Shown piece by piece: positions 8,951-16,969 of a stretch of 64,000 nucleotides of DNA (position 1 is the stretch's first letter; every line of letters begins with the position of its first letter). The notes under the pieces were generated by a model that searched no databases, was not told the origin of the DNA, and worked only from the letters and a program-made list of their open reading frames with translations. The position numbers and the translations under genes are program-made. The stretch is from Stigmatella erecta (GTDB taxonomy: Bacteria > Myxococcota > Myxococcia > Myxococcales > Myxococcaceae). The DNA lies in contig NZ_FOIJ01000003.1 of assembly GCF_900111745.1 (NCBI RefSeq), positions 62,001 to 126,000 of the forward strand. Reading direction: 5' to 3'.

Positions 8951-9020
8951 TTCATCAAAGCACGGAACACGGCGGGAGGAAGCCCCCGCCCATTCCGAAC
9001 CCTCTCGACAGGAGCCCCCC

Positions 9021-10202
9021 ATGCTCAGCGCCCCGTACCGGAACATCCTCAAAGCCACCGTGCCCTTGCTGGAGAGCGGCGGGGAGGCGCTGACAACACA
9101 CTTCTACCGGATGATGCTCGGCGAGTACCCCCAGGTCCGGCCGCTGTTCAACCAGGCCCACCAGGCGAGCGGCGCACAGCCCCGCGCGCTGGCCCACGCG
9201 GTGCTCATGTACGCGCGCCACATCGATGAGCTGGAGAAGCTCGGCGGCCTGGTGACGCGGATCATCCAGAAGCACGTGGCCCTGCAGATTCTCCCCGAGC
9301 ACTACCCCATCGTGGGCACGTGCTTGCTGCGCGCCATCCGCGAGGTGCTCGGCGAGCAGGTGGCGACCCCCGAGGTGATGGAAGCGTGGGGCGCCGCCTA
9401 CGAGCAGCTGGCCAACCTGCTCATGGCCAGCGAGAAGCAGCTCTACGACGAGAAGGCGCAGACGCGCGGAGGCTGGCGCGGCGGGCGGATGTTCCGCGTC
9501 GTCCGCAAGGAGAAGGAGAGCGAGGAGATCACCTCCTTCTACCTGCGGCCCGAGGATAACGGCCCCCTGATGCCCTTCGCCCCGGGGCAGTACATCGGCA
9601 TGCGGCTCTTCATCGACGGCGTCGAGCTGCGCCGCAACTACTCGCTGTCGGCGGCGGCCAATGGGGAGTTCTACCGCATCAGCGTCAAGCGCGAGCCCCA
9701 GGGCAAGGCCTCCGCCTACCTGCACGAGCGGGTGCACCCCGGCGACGCCCTGGAGCTGTTCCCGCCCGCGGGCGAGTTCACCCTGCGGTCCAGCCCCAAG
9801 CCTCTGGTGCTGATCAGCGGCGGCGTGGGCATCACCCCGACGCTGGCCATGCTGACGGCCGCCCTGCCCCAGAACCGGCCCATCCACTTCATCCACTGCG
9901 CGCGCAACGCCCGCGTCCACGCCTTCCGGGAGTGGGTCGACCGCCAGGCGCACGCCCACCCCCACCTGCGGCGCTTCTACTGCTACGCCGAGGCCACCGA
10001 GGGCGCGGCCCCGCCGGATGCGGTGGGGCTGCTGGATCGCGAGCAGTTGGCGCGGTGGCTGCCCGCGGAGCGGGACATCGACGTCTACTTCCTCGGCCCC
10101 AAGCCCTTCATGGCGGCCATCCAGCGCGCGTTGAAGGCGCTGGGCATCCCCGAGCACCAGTGCCACTACGAGTTCTTCGGGCCCGCGGAGGCGCTGGCGT
10201 GA
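9021..10202 (+). CDS. hmp: Flavohaemoglobin, nitric oxide dioxygenase
   Basis: 393 aa from the ATG at 9021 with ACAGGAG upstream; an in-frame ATG at 8940 lies inside the sigma-54 promoter and is rejected. The globin domain (about 1-138) holds the proximal His in IIQKHVALQI. The FAD domain (about 150-255) has RRNYSLSA, and the NAD(P)H domain has GGVGITPTLAML. It ends in the family's HYEFFGPAE tail. The enzyme oxidises NO to nitrate with O2 and NAD(P)H in the cytoplasm. Divergent norR and the promoter architecture suggest NO-induced expression. The length is normal for Hmp. Confidence 0.93.
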   Translation: MLSAPYRNILKATVPLLESGGEALTTHFYRMMLGEYPQVRPLFNQAHQASGAQPRALAHAVLMYARHIDELEKLGGLVTRIIQKHVALQILPEHYPIVGTCLLRAIREVLGEQVATPEVMEAWGAAYEQLANLLMASEKQLYDEKAQTRGGWRGGRMFRVVRKEKESEEITSFYLRPEDNGPLMPFAPGQYIGMRLFIDGVELRRNYSLSAAANGEFYRISVKREPQGKASAYLHERVHPGDALELFPPAGEFTLRSSPKPLVLISGGVGITPTLAMLTAALPQNRPIHFIHCARNARVHAFREWVDRQAHAHPHLRRFYCYAEATEGAAPPDAVGLLDREQLARWLPAERDIDVYFLGPKPFMAAIQRALKALGIPEHQCHYEFFGPAEALA

Positions 10203-10206
10203 GGCC

Positions 10207-10485
10207 CTACGTGGGCGTGCTGAGGGTCTCGAACGAGAAGCCGGTGATCTGATTCAGGACGACGAGGTGGGTCTGGACGATTTCCTGCCGGGGCTCTCCC
10301 ATCGTGTACCGGCCCGTGGCCGTCTTCAGCACCACGAACTGGGAGCCCTTGTCCACGAGCTCGCCCTGGAAGGCGTTGGTCAGGGTCGTCAGGCGGATCT
10401 CCTTGCCGTAGAGCTCCTGCGAATGTGACAGCAGGCGTTCGAGCACCTGCGCCGGTGTTTCATTGCCCGTGAATTTCAGCGTCAT
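10207..10485 (-). CDS. Small hypothetical protein
   Basis: 92 aa from an ATG with GGAG seven bases upstream. It begins MTLKFTGNETPAQVLERLLS and is a soluble mixed alpha/beta-looking sequence without signal peptide, Cys or known motif. It is convergent with hmp, ending 4 bp from the hmp stop. I do not recognise the family. Confidence 0.6.
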   Translation of the reverse strand: MTLKFTGNETPAQVLERLLSHSQELYGKEIRLTTLTNAFQGELVDKGSQFVVLKTATGRYTMGEPRQEIVQTHLVVLNQITGFSFETLSTPT

Positions 10486-10595
10486 GGCGTGGCTCCGGGC
10501 TCCCTCCTTTCGGAGAGGGAGCAGTGTGTGTGCCCCTTCACCTTGCCACGGCGGGGGCCGCCAGAACGAGCCTCGCCCCAGGATCGAGCCGCACC

Positions 10596-11543
10596 TCAGG
10601 GGCGCGCGGACGGGGCCGGGCGCCGCACCAGCCGGGGCCCCACCGCGCACGTGGGCAGCAGCACGCACTTCGCGCAGTTCTCCACCACGGGCTGGGCCGG
10701 GCACACGCCGCTCATCCCGTAGTGGCACAGCGCGAAGTCGTACCGGACAGGGTCCGCCGCATCCAGCAGCCGCAGCGACGCCGTCACCTCCTCCGCCGTG
10801 CGCCAGCTCAGGTCCGTGCGCCGGGTGAGCCCCAGGTGCTGGGAGATGCGCCCGATGTGGGTGTCCAGCGGGATGACCAGCGTGGACGGGGGCACCCGCT
10901 TCCAGATGCCGAAGTCCACCGTGTCCGGCCCGCGCACCATCCACCGCAGGTAGAGGTTGAGCCGCTTCGCGGCCCCCGCCCCCAGGGGCGAGGGCAGCAG
11001 GTGGTGCAGGCCCCGCTCCGGACCCAGCGCACGCCGCAGCGGCGCCATGGGCACGTCCCGGAGCGCCGCCGTGAGGTGGCTCAGCGCCCCATGCACCGTG
11101 CCGTGGGCCTCCCGGCCCTGGACGAAGAGCGCCTCCAGGCTTCCGTGCTTCCGGAGCGCCTGGCCCATGCCCAGCAGCAGCACCGCCACGTCCGTGCCCA
11201 CGTTGAAGCGGTACACGAAGCCGTCGAGCAGCTCGCGCGCCCCCTCCACCGTCAGCGCCTGGACGAACGCCGCGGGCGAGGCGCCCATGCGGCGCAGCAG
11301 CCCATCCACCTTGGGGCGGAACAGGTCCGCGCGCCCATAGGCCAGCGAGGCCGCCAGCAGCGCGCTCACCTCGATGTCGCGCGGGTGGGCGTAGCGGTGC
11401 GGGAACTCCACGGGATCGAACCCCATCCGGGCCCGCGTGTCCGTCGAGGCCAGGAAGGACTCCAGGAGCGGGCGCAAGCGCCCGGCCGCCTGCACCGACA
11501 GTCCCTCCCCCCGGGAACGCTTGTTCATGCGTGCACCATCCAT
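10596..11543 (-). CDS. TIGR02757-like protein
   Basis: 315 aa from an ATG at 11543 with TTGGAGGG upstream; MNKRS at 11528 is an alternative start. The sequence resembles the TIGR02757 family: HPRDIEVSALLAASLAYGR near the N-terminus, KRLNLYLRWMVRGPDTVDFGIW in the middle, and PLDTHIGRISQHLGL followed by a Cys set (CHYGMSGVC, CAKCVLLPTC). The last two elements resemble the HhH and Fe-S regions of endonuclease III-fold proteins, so a DNA-related role is possible but unproven. It follows moaB by 38 bp on the same strand. Confidence 0.75.
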   Translation of the reverse strand: MDGARMNKRSRGEGLSVQAAGRLRPLLESFLASTDTRARMGFDPVEFPHRYAHPRDIEVSALLAASLAYGRADLFRPKVDGLLRRMGASPAAFVQALTVEGARELLDGFVYRFNVGTDVAVLLLGMGQALRKHGSLEALFVQGREAHGTVHGALSHLTAALRDVPMAPLRRALGPERGLHHLLPSPLGAGAAKRLNLYLRWMVRGPDTVDFGIWKRVPPSTLVIPLDTHIGRISQHLGLTRRTDLSWRTAEEVTASLRLLDAADPVRYDFALCHYGMSGVCPAQPVVENCAKCVLLPTCAVGPRLVRRPAPSARP

Positions 11544-11581
11544 GGACCCTCCAACAGCCCCGGGCCGCCGCTTCATGCCCT

Positions 11582-12190
11582 TCAGCGGGTCAGCTCGCGC
11601 GCTGCGTGTCCCAGCTCCGGCAGAATCAGCGCCTCCAGCGCCAGGCGCACCGCCTGGGGCGAGCCGGGCATCACGAAGACGATCATCCCCTGGTACGTCC
11701 CCGCCGTCGCCCGCGACATCATCGCCGCGCTGCCGATCTGCTGGAACGAGAGCGCCCGGAACAGCTCCCCGAAGCCGGGCAGCTCCTTCTCGAACAGCGC
11801 CCGCAGCGTCTCCACCGTGGAGTCCCGCCGGCCGATGCCGGTGCCTCCGTTGAAGAGCACCGCCCGCGCCCCCGCCCCCGCCGCCTCGGCCAGCGCCGCC
11901 CGGATCGCCTCCGGCTCGTCCTTCACGACCTTGTAGCCACAGACCGTGTGGCCGGCGGCCTCCAGGCCTCCCCGCAGGGCCTGCCCGCTCTCGTCCCGCG
12001 CCGCGTCCCGGCTGTCCGAGCACGTCACGACGAAGGCGCTCACGTGCGCGGGGGCGTGGGCCTTGTGCTCCCGCTCCGCGTGCGAGTGTCCGTGCCCGTG
12101 CGCTCCGTGGTGGTGGTGATGCTGGTGACCGTGGCTGTGGCCATGCTCGTGGCCGTGGTCATGATCGTGGTCGTGGTCCTCGTGGCCCAT
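11582..12190 (-). CDS. moaB: MoaB-like molybdenum cofactor protein with His-rich N-terminus
   Basis: 202 aa. Residues from about 50 form a MogA/MoaB fold: VVTCSDSRDAARDESG, the molybdopterin-binding FNGGTGIGRRDSTVETL and the C-terminal FVMPGSPQAVRLALE. The family adenylates molybdopterin or is a paralogue of the enzyme that does. The first 49 residues are unusual, with 22 His in a G/D/H-rich stretch of the kind seen in Ni, Zn or Co handling proteins; this could store or deliver metal. It is followed 38 bp later by the TIGR02757-like gene and preceded by a Rieske ferredoxin. Confidence 0.85.
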   Translation of the reverse strand: MGHEDHDHDHDHGHEHGHSHGHQHHHHHGAHGHGHSHAEREHKAHAPAHVSAFVVTCSDSRDAARDESGQALRGGLEAAGHTVCGYKVVKDEPEAIRAALAEAAGAGARAVLFNGGTGIGRRDSTVETLRALFEKELPGFGELFRALSFQQIGSAAMMSRATAGTYQGMIVFVMPGSPQAVRLALEALILPELGHAARELTR

Positions 12191-12220
12191 GGGGCGCCCT
12201 TTCCTTCGTTCCAGTGGACG

Positions 12221-12535
12221 TTATTTCGCCCAGGGGTCGTCGATGACGAGCTGTCCGTCCTGCACCTCGACGGCCACCACGGGCTGATCGTCGGCGATGC
12301 CCGGGGACGTCTCGTTCTTGCCCGTATCCATGTCAAAGCCGACTTCATGGCAGGGACAGATGACCAGGTTGTCCTCGAGGCGGCCGCCCGACAGCAGGCA
12401 GCCCGCGTGGTTGCACCAGTCATCGAGCCCCTTGTAGCGCCCGTTGATCTTGGCGACGCACACGTTGCGGTTCCCCACCTCGTAGCCACGCATCTCCTTC
12501 TCGGAGAAGTCCGCCGGCCCCAGCTTGATCTTCAT
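12221..12535 (-). CDS. Rieske [2Fe-2S] ferredoxin
   Basis: 104 aa from the ATG at 12535. It contains the Rieske cluster ligands C-N-H-A-G-C and C-P-C-H, spaced about 18 residues apart, in a free-standing single domain with no signal peptide. This size fits a soluble Rieske ferredoxin that passes electrons to an oxygenase or reductase; no such partner is adjacent. It ends 30 bp before moaB on the same strand and is probably co-transcribed with it. It is divergent from polX. Confidence 0.88.
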   Translation of the reverse strand: MKIKLGPADFSEKEMRGYEVGNRNVCVAKINGRYKGLDDWCNHAGCLLSGGRLEDNLVICPCHEVGFDMDTGKNETSPGIADDQPVVAVEVQDGQLVIDDPWAK

Positions 12536-12685
12536 CGGCTTCTTTATCCCTTCGGACGATAGGTTCCCCCTCCTGCCGGGCAGGGGGGTTGACCTTCTAC
12601 CCCGGGAGGGCCGGGCCGGGGAGGCCCCTCTTTTCTTCACGATGTCACCCTGCGCCCCCGCGTCTTCCGGATTACCTTTCCCCCC

Positions 12686-14428
12686 GTGACTCCGCCCGAC
12701 AAAGATTCCGTCATCCAGGTGCTCCGCAACCTCTCCCTGCTCCTTCAGCTCAAGGGGGAGAACACCTTCAAGGTCCGCGCGTACGACACCGCCGCCGACC
12801 GCCTGGCGGGCACCTCCCACGACCTGAAGACCCTGGTCCAGGACGGCCGCCTGCAAGAGCTGCCAGGCATCGGCCAAGGGCTCGCCGAGAAGATTACCGA
12901 GCTGGTCACCACCGGAAAGCTGGGCTTCTACGAGGAGCTGAAGGCCGAGTACCCCCCGGGGGTCCTGGAGATGCTGAAGCTGCCGGACGTGGGGCCCAAG
13001 AAGGTCATCGCCCTGTGGAACGAGCTGAAGGTGGGCAGCGTGGCCGACCTGGAGCGGGCCTGCCGCGAGGGCCGCGTGCGGGAACTCAAGGGCTTTGGCG
13101 CCAAGAGCGAGGCGAAGATTCTGGAGGGCATCGCCCTGCACCAGCGCGCCCAGGGCAAGCGCAAGCTCCTGGGGGACGTGCTGCCCACGGTGGACACGCT
13201 GCTGGAGCGGCTGAAGGCCGTGCCCGGGGTGGTGCGCGTCAGCCCCGCGGGCAGCGTGCGCCGCCGGGCGGAGACGGTGGGCGATGTGGACCTGCTGGCC
13301 TCGGCGCCCGAGGCGGGGCCGGTGCTCGATGCCCTGGCCAACGCCCCCGGCGTGGCCGTGGTGCTGGGCAAAGGGGAGAGCAAGTGCTCCGTGCGCATGG
13401 TGCAGGAGGACCTCCAGGTGGACCTGCGCGTGCTGCCGGACGAGGACTTCGCCACCGCCCTGCACCACTTCACCGGCTCCAAGTCCCACCATGTGCGCCT
13501 CCGGGGGCTGGGACAGGACCGGGGGCTGAAAATCAGCGAGTGGGGCGTGCACCAGGCGGATGGGACGAAGCTGCCCGTGCCGGACGAGGCGGCGCTCTAC
13601 CGGCTGCTGGGCATGCAGTACGTCCCCCCGGAGCTGCGCGAGGACACCGGCGAAATCGAGGCGGCCCTGGAAGGCACGCTGCCCGAGGACCTGATTTCGC
13701 TGGAGGACGTGCTCGGCGTGGTGCACTGCCACAGCACGTGGTCCGACGGGAAGCACACCCTGGAGGAGATGGCGCGCGCGGCCAAGGCGATGGGGCTCCA
13801 GTACCTCACCGTCACCGAGCACAGCCAGACGTCCATCTACGCCGGCGGGCTCAAGGAGGATGACCTCAAGCGCCAGTGGGAGGAGATCGACCGCGTGAAC
13901 GAGGCCGTCCCCGGCTTCCGGCTCCTCAAGGGCATCGAAGTGGACATCCTGGAGACGGGCGCGCTCGACTACAGCGACAGCCTGCTGGAGCAGCTGGAAG
14001 TGGTGATTGGCTCCATCCACATCCGCCACAGCATGAACGAGGACCAGATGACCAAGCGGCTCCTCAATGCCATGGACCGCCCGGGGCTCAACATCCTCGG
14101 CCACCCCACCGGCCGCCTCATCCACGAGCGCGACCCGTACCCGGTGCGCATGGAGGAGGTGCTCGACAAGGCCGCCGAGCGCGGGGTGGTGGTGGAGGTG
14201 AATGGCAAGCCGGCCCGGCTGGACCTCAAGACCGAGCACGTGCGGCAAGCCATCCAGCGCGGGGTGAAGCTCGTGGTGAGCGCGGATGCGCACAAGAAGG
14301 AGGACTTGCGGCACCTCGCCTTCTCGGTGGCCACGGCCCGCCGGGGCTGGGCGCGCAAGGGGGACATCCTCAACACCCTGCCCGCCGACCAGTTCATCTC
14401 CAAGCTCAAGGCCCTGCGGCTGCAGTGA
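12686..14428 (+). CDS. polX: DNA polymerase X family, bacterial PolX
   Basis: 580 aa from a GTG start. It has the standard bacterial PolX order: an N-terminal helix-hairpin-helix domain (VIQVLRNLSLLLQLKGENTF, LPGIGQGLAEKI), the nucleotidyltransferase core with GSVRRRAETVGDVDLL carrying the metal-binding Asp pair, and a C-terminal PHP domain (from about residue 345, VVHCHSTWSDGKH, TVTEHSQTS, SADAHKKED). PolX fills short gaps and its PHP domain gives 3'-5' exonuclease and AP-endonuclease activity, so base-excision repair is the likely role. The length matches the family. Confidence 0.95.
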   Translation: MTPPDKDSVIQVLRNLSLLLQLKGENTFKVRAYDTAADRLAGTSHDLKTLVQDGRLQELPGIGQGLAEKITELVTTGKLGFYEELKAEYPPGVLEMLKLPDVGPKKVIALWNELKVGSVADLERACREGRVRELKGFGAKSEAKILEGIALHQRAQGKRKLLGDVLPTVDTLLERLKAVPGVVRVSPAGSVRRRAETVGDVDLLASAPEAGPVLDALANAPGVAVVLGKGESKCSVRMVQEDLQVDLRVLPDEDFATALHHFTGSKSHHVRLRGLGQDRGLKISEWGVHQADGTKLPVPDEAALYRLLGMQYVPPELREDTGEIEAALEGTLPEDLISLEDVLGVVHCHSTWSDGKHTLEEMARAAKAMGLQYLTVTEHSQTSIYAGGLKEDDLKRQWEEIDRVNEAVPGFRLLKGIEVDILETGALDYSDSLLEQLEVVIGSIHIRHSMNEDQMTKRLLNAMDRPGLNILGHPTGRLIHERDPYPVRMEEVLDKAAERGVVVEVNGKPARLDLKTEHVRQAIQRGVKLVVSADAHKKEDLRHLAFSVATARRGWARKGDILNTLPADQFISKLKALRLQ

Positions 14429-14442
14429 GCCCCCGCAGCCCG

Positions 14443-14455
14443 GGAGCCCATTGAC
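14443..14455 (+). repeat. 13-bp direct repeat, left copy
   Basis: GGAGCCCATTGAC occurs here and again at 16554-16566. The two copies bracket the toxin-immunity pair and lie about 2.1 kb apart. They could mark an insertion or recombination joint. Confidence 0.5.
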
Positions 14456-14500
14456 CTGACCCATTTTTCCCGATGACACGCTGGGCTCACGGCCAGCACC

Positions 14501-14519
14501 GGGGGAGAGCATCTCCCCC
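14501..14519. terminator. Stem-loop after polX
   Basis: GGGGGAGA (14501-14508) and TCTCCCCC (14512-14519) form a perfect 8-bp stem with a GCA loop, 72 bp after the polX stop. There is no T-run, so it is either a weak terminator or a processing signal isolating the toxin gene downstream. Confidence 0.45.
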
Positions 14520-14592
14520 AGGGTATGCGGGGACGAGAAACTCCGGAGGCAGCCCGCTAACCTGCTCCCCTCCTCACAGGAAGGGGTGACAC

Positions 14593-15954
14593 ATGATTCT
14601 GCGGATGCTGTGGAGGCTCAACGCGCTGATTGTCGCGTTCCTCGTGGCGTGCAGCGGCATCTCGCGGATCCCTGTTGTCGAGGATACCGGCCAGGGGGAG
14701 GTCATCGTCCACATTCCCCGCGCGGCGGACCTGCAACCCGTCGTCTTGGAGGAGGAGGAATTCGAGCAGGCCATGAGGCAACTGGCGCGCGAAGTGCGGC
14801 TGACAGGTACACCGCGCCAGACGGCGGAGAGGATGTTTCAGATCGATCCTCAAAGCGGGAACTACCTCTACCTGCCGAGGGATAGGAAGCTGGTGCCAAC
14901 GGGGCTGGGCGAGCCCTGGGATGGCACGTTGACCAAAGCAGACCTGGAGATGGCGGAGCGCTACCGGGTCTGGTGCCAGCGTGTGCACACCTTCTATGGG
15001 GACTGTCTCGGGGGCGCGCTGGTGGGTGGGCGCTACCTGGACATGCACGGCCGCTATGTCTGGGCGCTGGCCCTGAGCAAAAGCCCGGTGCTGGACGAGA
15101 TGAAGAAGGCGCTGGGCGGGATGGTGGAGTTCCGGGCGCTCATGAGCGCAGCCCTCTTCACCTTTGGCTACATGCTGGTGATCCTCGCGCTCAATCCCGT
15201 GGCGCCAGCGCTGGTGGCGGTGGTGGGTCTCGGAATGCTCCTGTACGTGGGCTACGACACAATCCACAACCTCGTGATGGGTTGGCTCGAATTGATGGAC
15301 GCGGTGAAGGCCGCCACCTCCTTCGAGCACATTCGCGATGCGGGCGAGCGCTTCGGAAAGAGCATCGGGCGCGAATCGGCGCGCGCGTTCGCCATGCTGC
15401 TGATGGCGGCGGTTGGACGGACGGCGCATCAATTCGCGGCGAGGGTGCCGACGCTGCCCGGCTCGGCGCAGGCCGCCATGCAGGCCGAGAGTCAGGCCGC
15501 GATCCGGCTGCCCGCGCTGGGGGCGGTGGAGGAGATCGCACTGACAACCGAGGGCGTCAACGTCACGATGCCCGCAACCGCGGTGGCGATGGCGGCGCGG
15601 GGGGGTGGCAGCAAGGCGCCCTGTGTCGAGACGCACCACATCGCCACCATCTGCAACGACAAGTCCACGGCTCGCGGTGGCCAATGGACACCGCGCTTCC
15701 GTCGCATCTTTGCTAGAGCGGGAATGACACTGGATGATCCGGCGAACAGGATGCCTCTGCTGGGACACTACGGGCCGCACCCCGAGCGGTATCACCAGAT
15801 CGTCCACAAGGAACTCGCCGATGCAACGGCGGCCTGTCGCAGCGTTGCCGCGTGCCGTGCGAGGCTGAAGGAGGCCCTCAAGGAACTGGCGAAGGAAATC
15901 GCCACTCCAGGAACAGAGCTGAACCGAATCGTTACCCGGCAGCCACCGCGCTAA
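14593..15954 (+). CDS. SitA-like lipoprotein toxin with AHH nuclease domain
   Basis: 453 aa with GGAAGGGG upstream of the ATG. It has a lipoprotein signal with lipobox LVAC at about residue 20, then a variable region. Two hydrophobic segments follow (about 180-225, including LMSAALFTFGYMLVILAL). The C-terminal nuclease-like domain carries THH (His348-His349) and GHYGPHPERYH (His392, His396), the pattern of the AHH branch of HNH/EndoVII toxins. Lipoprotein signal plus C-terminal toxin is the design of myxobacterial SitA toxins, which are passed to kin by outer-membrane exchange. The next gene, 9 bp downstream, is the immunity gene. Codon use is less G/C-biased than neighbours. Confidence 0.8.
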   Translation: MILRMLWRLNALIVAFLVACSGISRIPVVEDTGQGEVIVHIPRAADLQPVVLEEEEFEQAMRQLAREVRLTGTPRQTAERMFQIDPQSGNYLYLPRDRKLVPTGLGEPWDGTLTKADLEMAERYRVWCQRVHTFYGDCLGGALVGGRYLDMHGRYVWALALSKSPVLDEMKKALGGMVEFRALMSAALFTFGYMLVILALNPVAPALVAVVGLGMLLYVGYDTIHNLVMGWLELMDAVKAATSFEHIRDAGERFGKSIGRESARAFAMLLMAAVGRTAHQFAARVPTLPGSAQAAMQAESQAAIRLPALGAVEEIALTTEGVNVTMPATAVAMAARGGGSKAPCVETHHIATICNDKSTARGGQWTPRFRRIFARAGMTLDDPANRMPLLGHYGPHPERYHQIVHKELADATAACRSVAACRARLKEALKELAKEIATPGTELNRIVTRQPPR

Positions 15955-15963
15955 AGGCAGCCC

Positions 15964-16530
15964 ATGAGCACGCGCTTTTTCGAACTCGCCGACAACGTGA
16001 ATGTGCCGCACCGCTGGGACCTTGGCACGCTGACGGACAGCCGGGGCGGGCAGGTAGATGACAGGCCGTTTACGTGCGGAACACCTGTCCACATCACGGA
16101 CGGCCGCTTGAGGATCCCCGTCGAGACCGCAGGCAAGCCGCTGGACTTCACGGAGGCGGGCGTTGGCCTCCCGGTGGTCCATGTCCGGGTCGCGTCCATG
16201 TTCGCAGAGCTGGCCCAAGAGGATGTGCAGTTACTCCCCGTGGATGTCGAGGGCCACCCCGATCAGTACCTTATCCTTGTTGCCAGACGCCGCATCCGCT
16301 GTATCGACGAGCAAGCATCCCGAATCCGGCTCTGGACTCACGAGAACGGCATTCCAGAGATGGTCGGTCAGTATGCCTCCGTGCGTGACATGCGCATCGA
16401 CAAAGCCAAGGTGGGGGGCGCCCAGGTGTTCCGGTGCGAGGGGTGGACAGTCCCGCTGATCGTCTCTGGGGAGATCAAGGACGCCTTGACGGCCATGGGC
16501 GCTACGGGCGTGAGGTTCGAAGAGGTCTAA
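15964..16530 (+). CDS. imm11-type immunity protein (DUF1629-like)
   Basis: 188 aa, soluble, starting 9 bp after the toxin stop. It begins MSTRFFELADNVNVPHRWDLG and has the family-like middle GLPVVHVRVASMFAELAQEDVQLLPV and RRIRCIDEQASRIRLW. I recognise this as an imm11 (MXAN_0049/DUF1629-like) immunity protein, a family commonly coded just downstream of toxins in myxobacteria. It presumably binds and neutralises the adjacent AHH nuclease in the cytoplasm. Base composition is lower in G/C than in the flanking housekeeping genes, as for the toxin. Confidence 0.8.
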   Translation: MSTRFFELADNVNVPHRWDLGTLTDSRGGQVDDRPFTCGTPVHITDGRLRIPVETAGKPLDFTEAGVGLPVVHVRVASMFAELAQEDVQLLPVDVEGHPDQYLILVARRRIRCIDEQASRIRLWTHENGIPEMVGQYASVRDMRIDKAKVGGAQVFRCEGWTVPLIVSGEIKDALTAMGATGVRFEEV

Positions 16531-16553
16531 GCCATTCGAAATCAGGTCGATCC

Positions 16554-16566
16554 GGAGCCCATTGAC
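16554..16566 (+). repeat. 13-bp direct repeat, right copy
   Basis: Second copy of GGAGCCCATTGAC (first at 14443-14455). Its last bases are the start of the -35 hexamer of the next arsR promoter, so an insertion here would have kept or rebuilt that promoter. Confidence 0.5.
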
Positions 16567-16606
16567 GCCGCTGGGGTGCGTCTTTAAATTCAACCAAATG
16601 GTTGAA
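16562..16606 (+). promoter_or_regulatory. Promoter and operator of second arsR gene
   Basis: TTGACG (16562-16567) and TAAATT (16585-16590) are 17 bp apart, placing transcription start at about the ATG (16598), so the mRNA may be leaderless. TTCAACCA (16589-16596) and TGGTTGAA (16599-16606) form a perfect 8-bp inverted repeat with a 2-nt spacer that covers the -10 edge and the start codon, an ideal repressor site. Confidence 0.7.
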
Positions 16607-16969
16607 CATTCAGCCACACGCCTCGACGGCATCTTCCATGCGCTCTCGGACGCCACGCGCCGGGAGATGCTGCGCCGCCTGTCCCAGCAGGAACACAGCG
16701 TGAGCGAGCTGGCCGCGCCGTTCCAGATGTCGCTGGCGGCCGCGTCCAAGCACATCCAAGTGCTGGAGCGTGCGGGCCTGGTGCGCCGCAGCGTGCAGGG
16801 CCGCACCCACCGGTGCCGCTTGGCCCCCGGGCCTCTCTCCGAGGTGCAGGAGTGGCTGCGGTTCTACGAGCGCTTCTGGATGGAGCGCCTCGACGCCCTG
16901 GATGCGCTGCTCCAGAGCAACCCCTCCGGGCCCCCGCCCCCTGCCCCCAAGAAAGGAAAGCCCCAATGA
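16598..16969 (+). CDS. ArsR/SmtB-type transcriptional regulator
   Basis: 123 aa from the ATG at 16598, which lies inside a palindromic operator; no ribosome site is present, in line with leaderless translation. A longer frame starting at 16562 would begin in the -35 box and is rejected. It has the ArsR winged helix (FHALSDATRREMLRRL, VSELAAPFQMSLAAASKHIQVLE) and no metal-binding Cys cluster. It closely resembles the regulator at 3416, but its operator differs. Its stop overlaps the SRPBCC start by 4 bp (ATGA). Confidence 0.9.
   Translation: MVEHSATRLDGIFHALSDATRREMLRRLSQQEHSVSELAAPFQMSLAAASKHIQVLERAGLVRRSVQGRTHRCRLAPGPLSEVQEWLRFYERFWMERLDALDALLQSNPSGPPPPAPKKGKPQ

Noticed and set aside
8940..9020. 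Extra 27 residues on Hmp
   Set aside because: That ATG lies inside the sigma-54 promoter.
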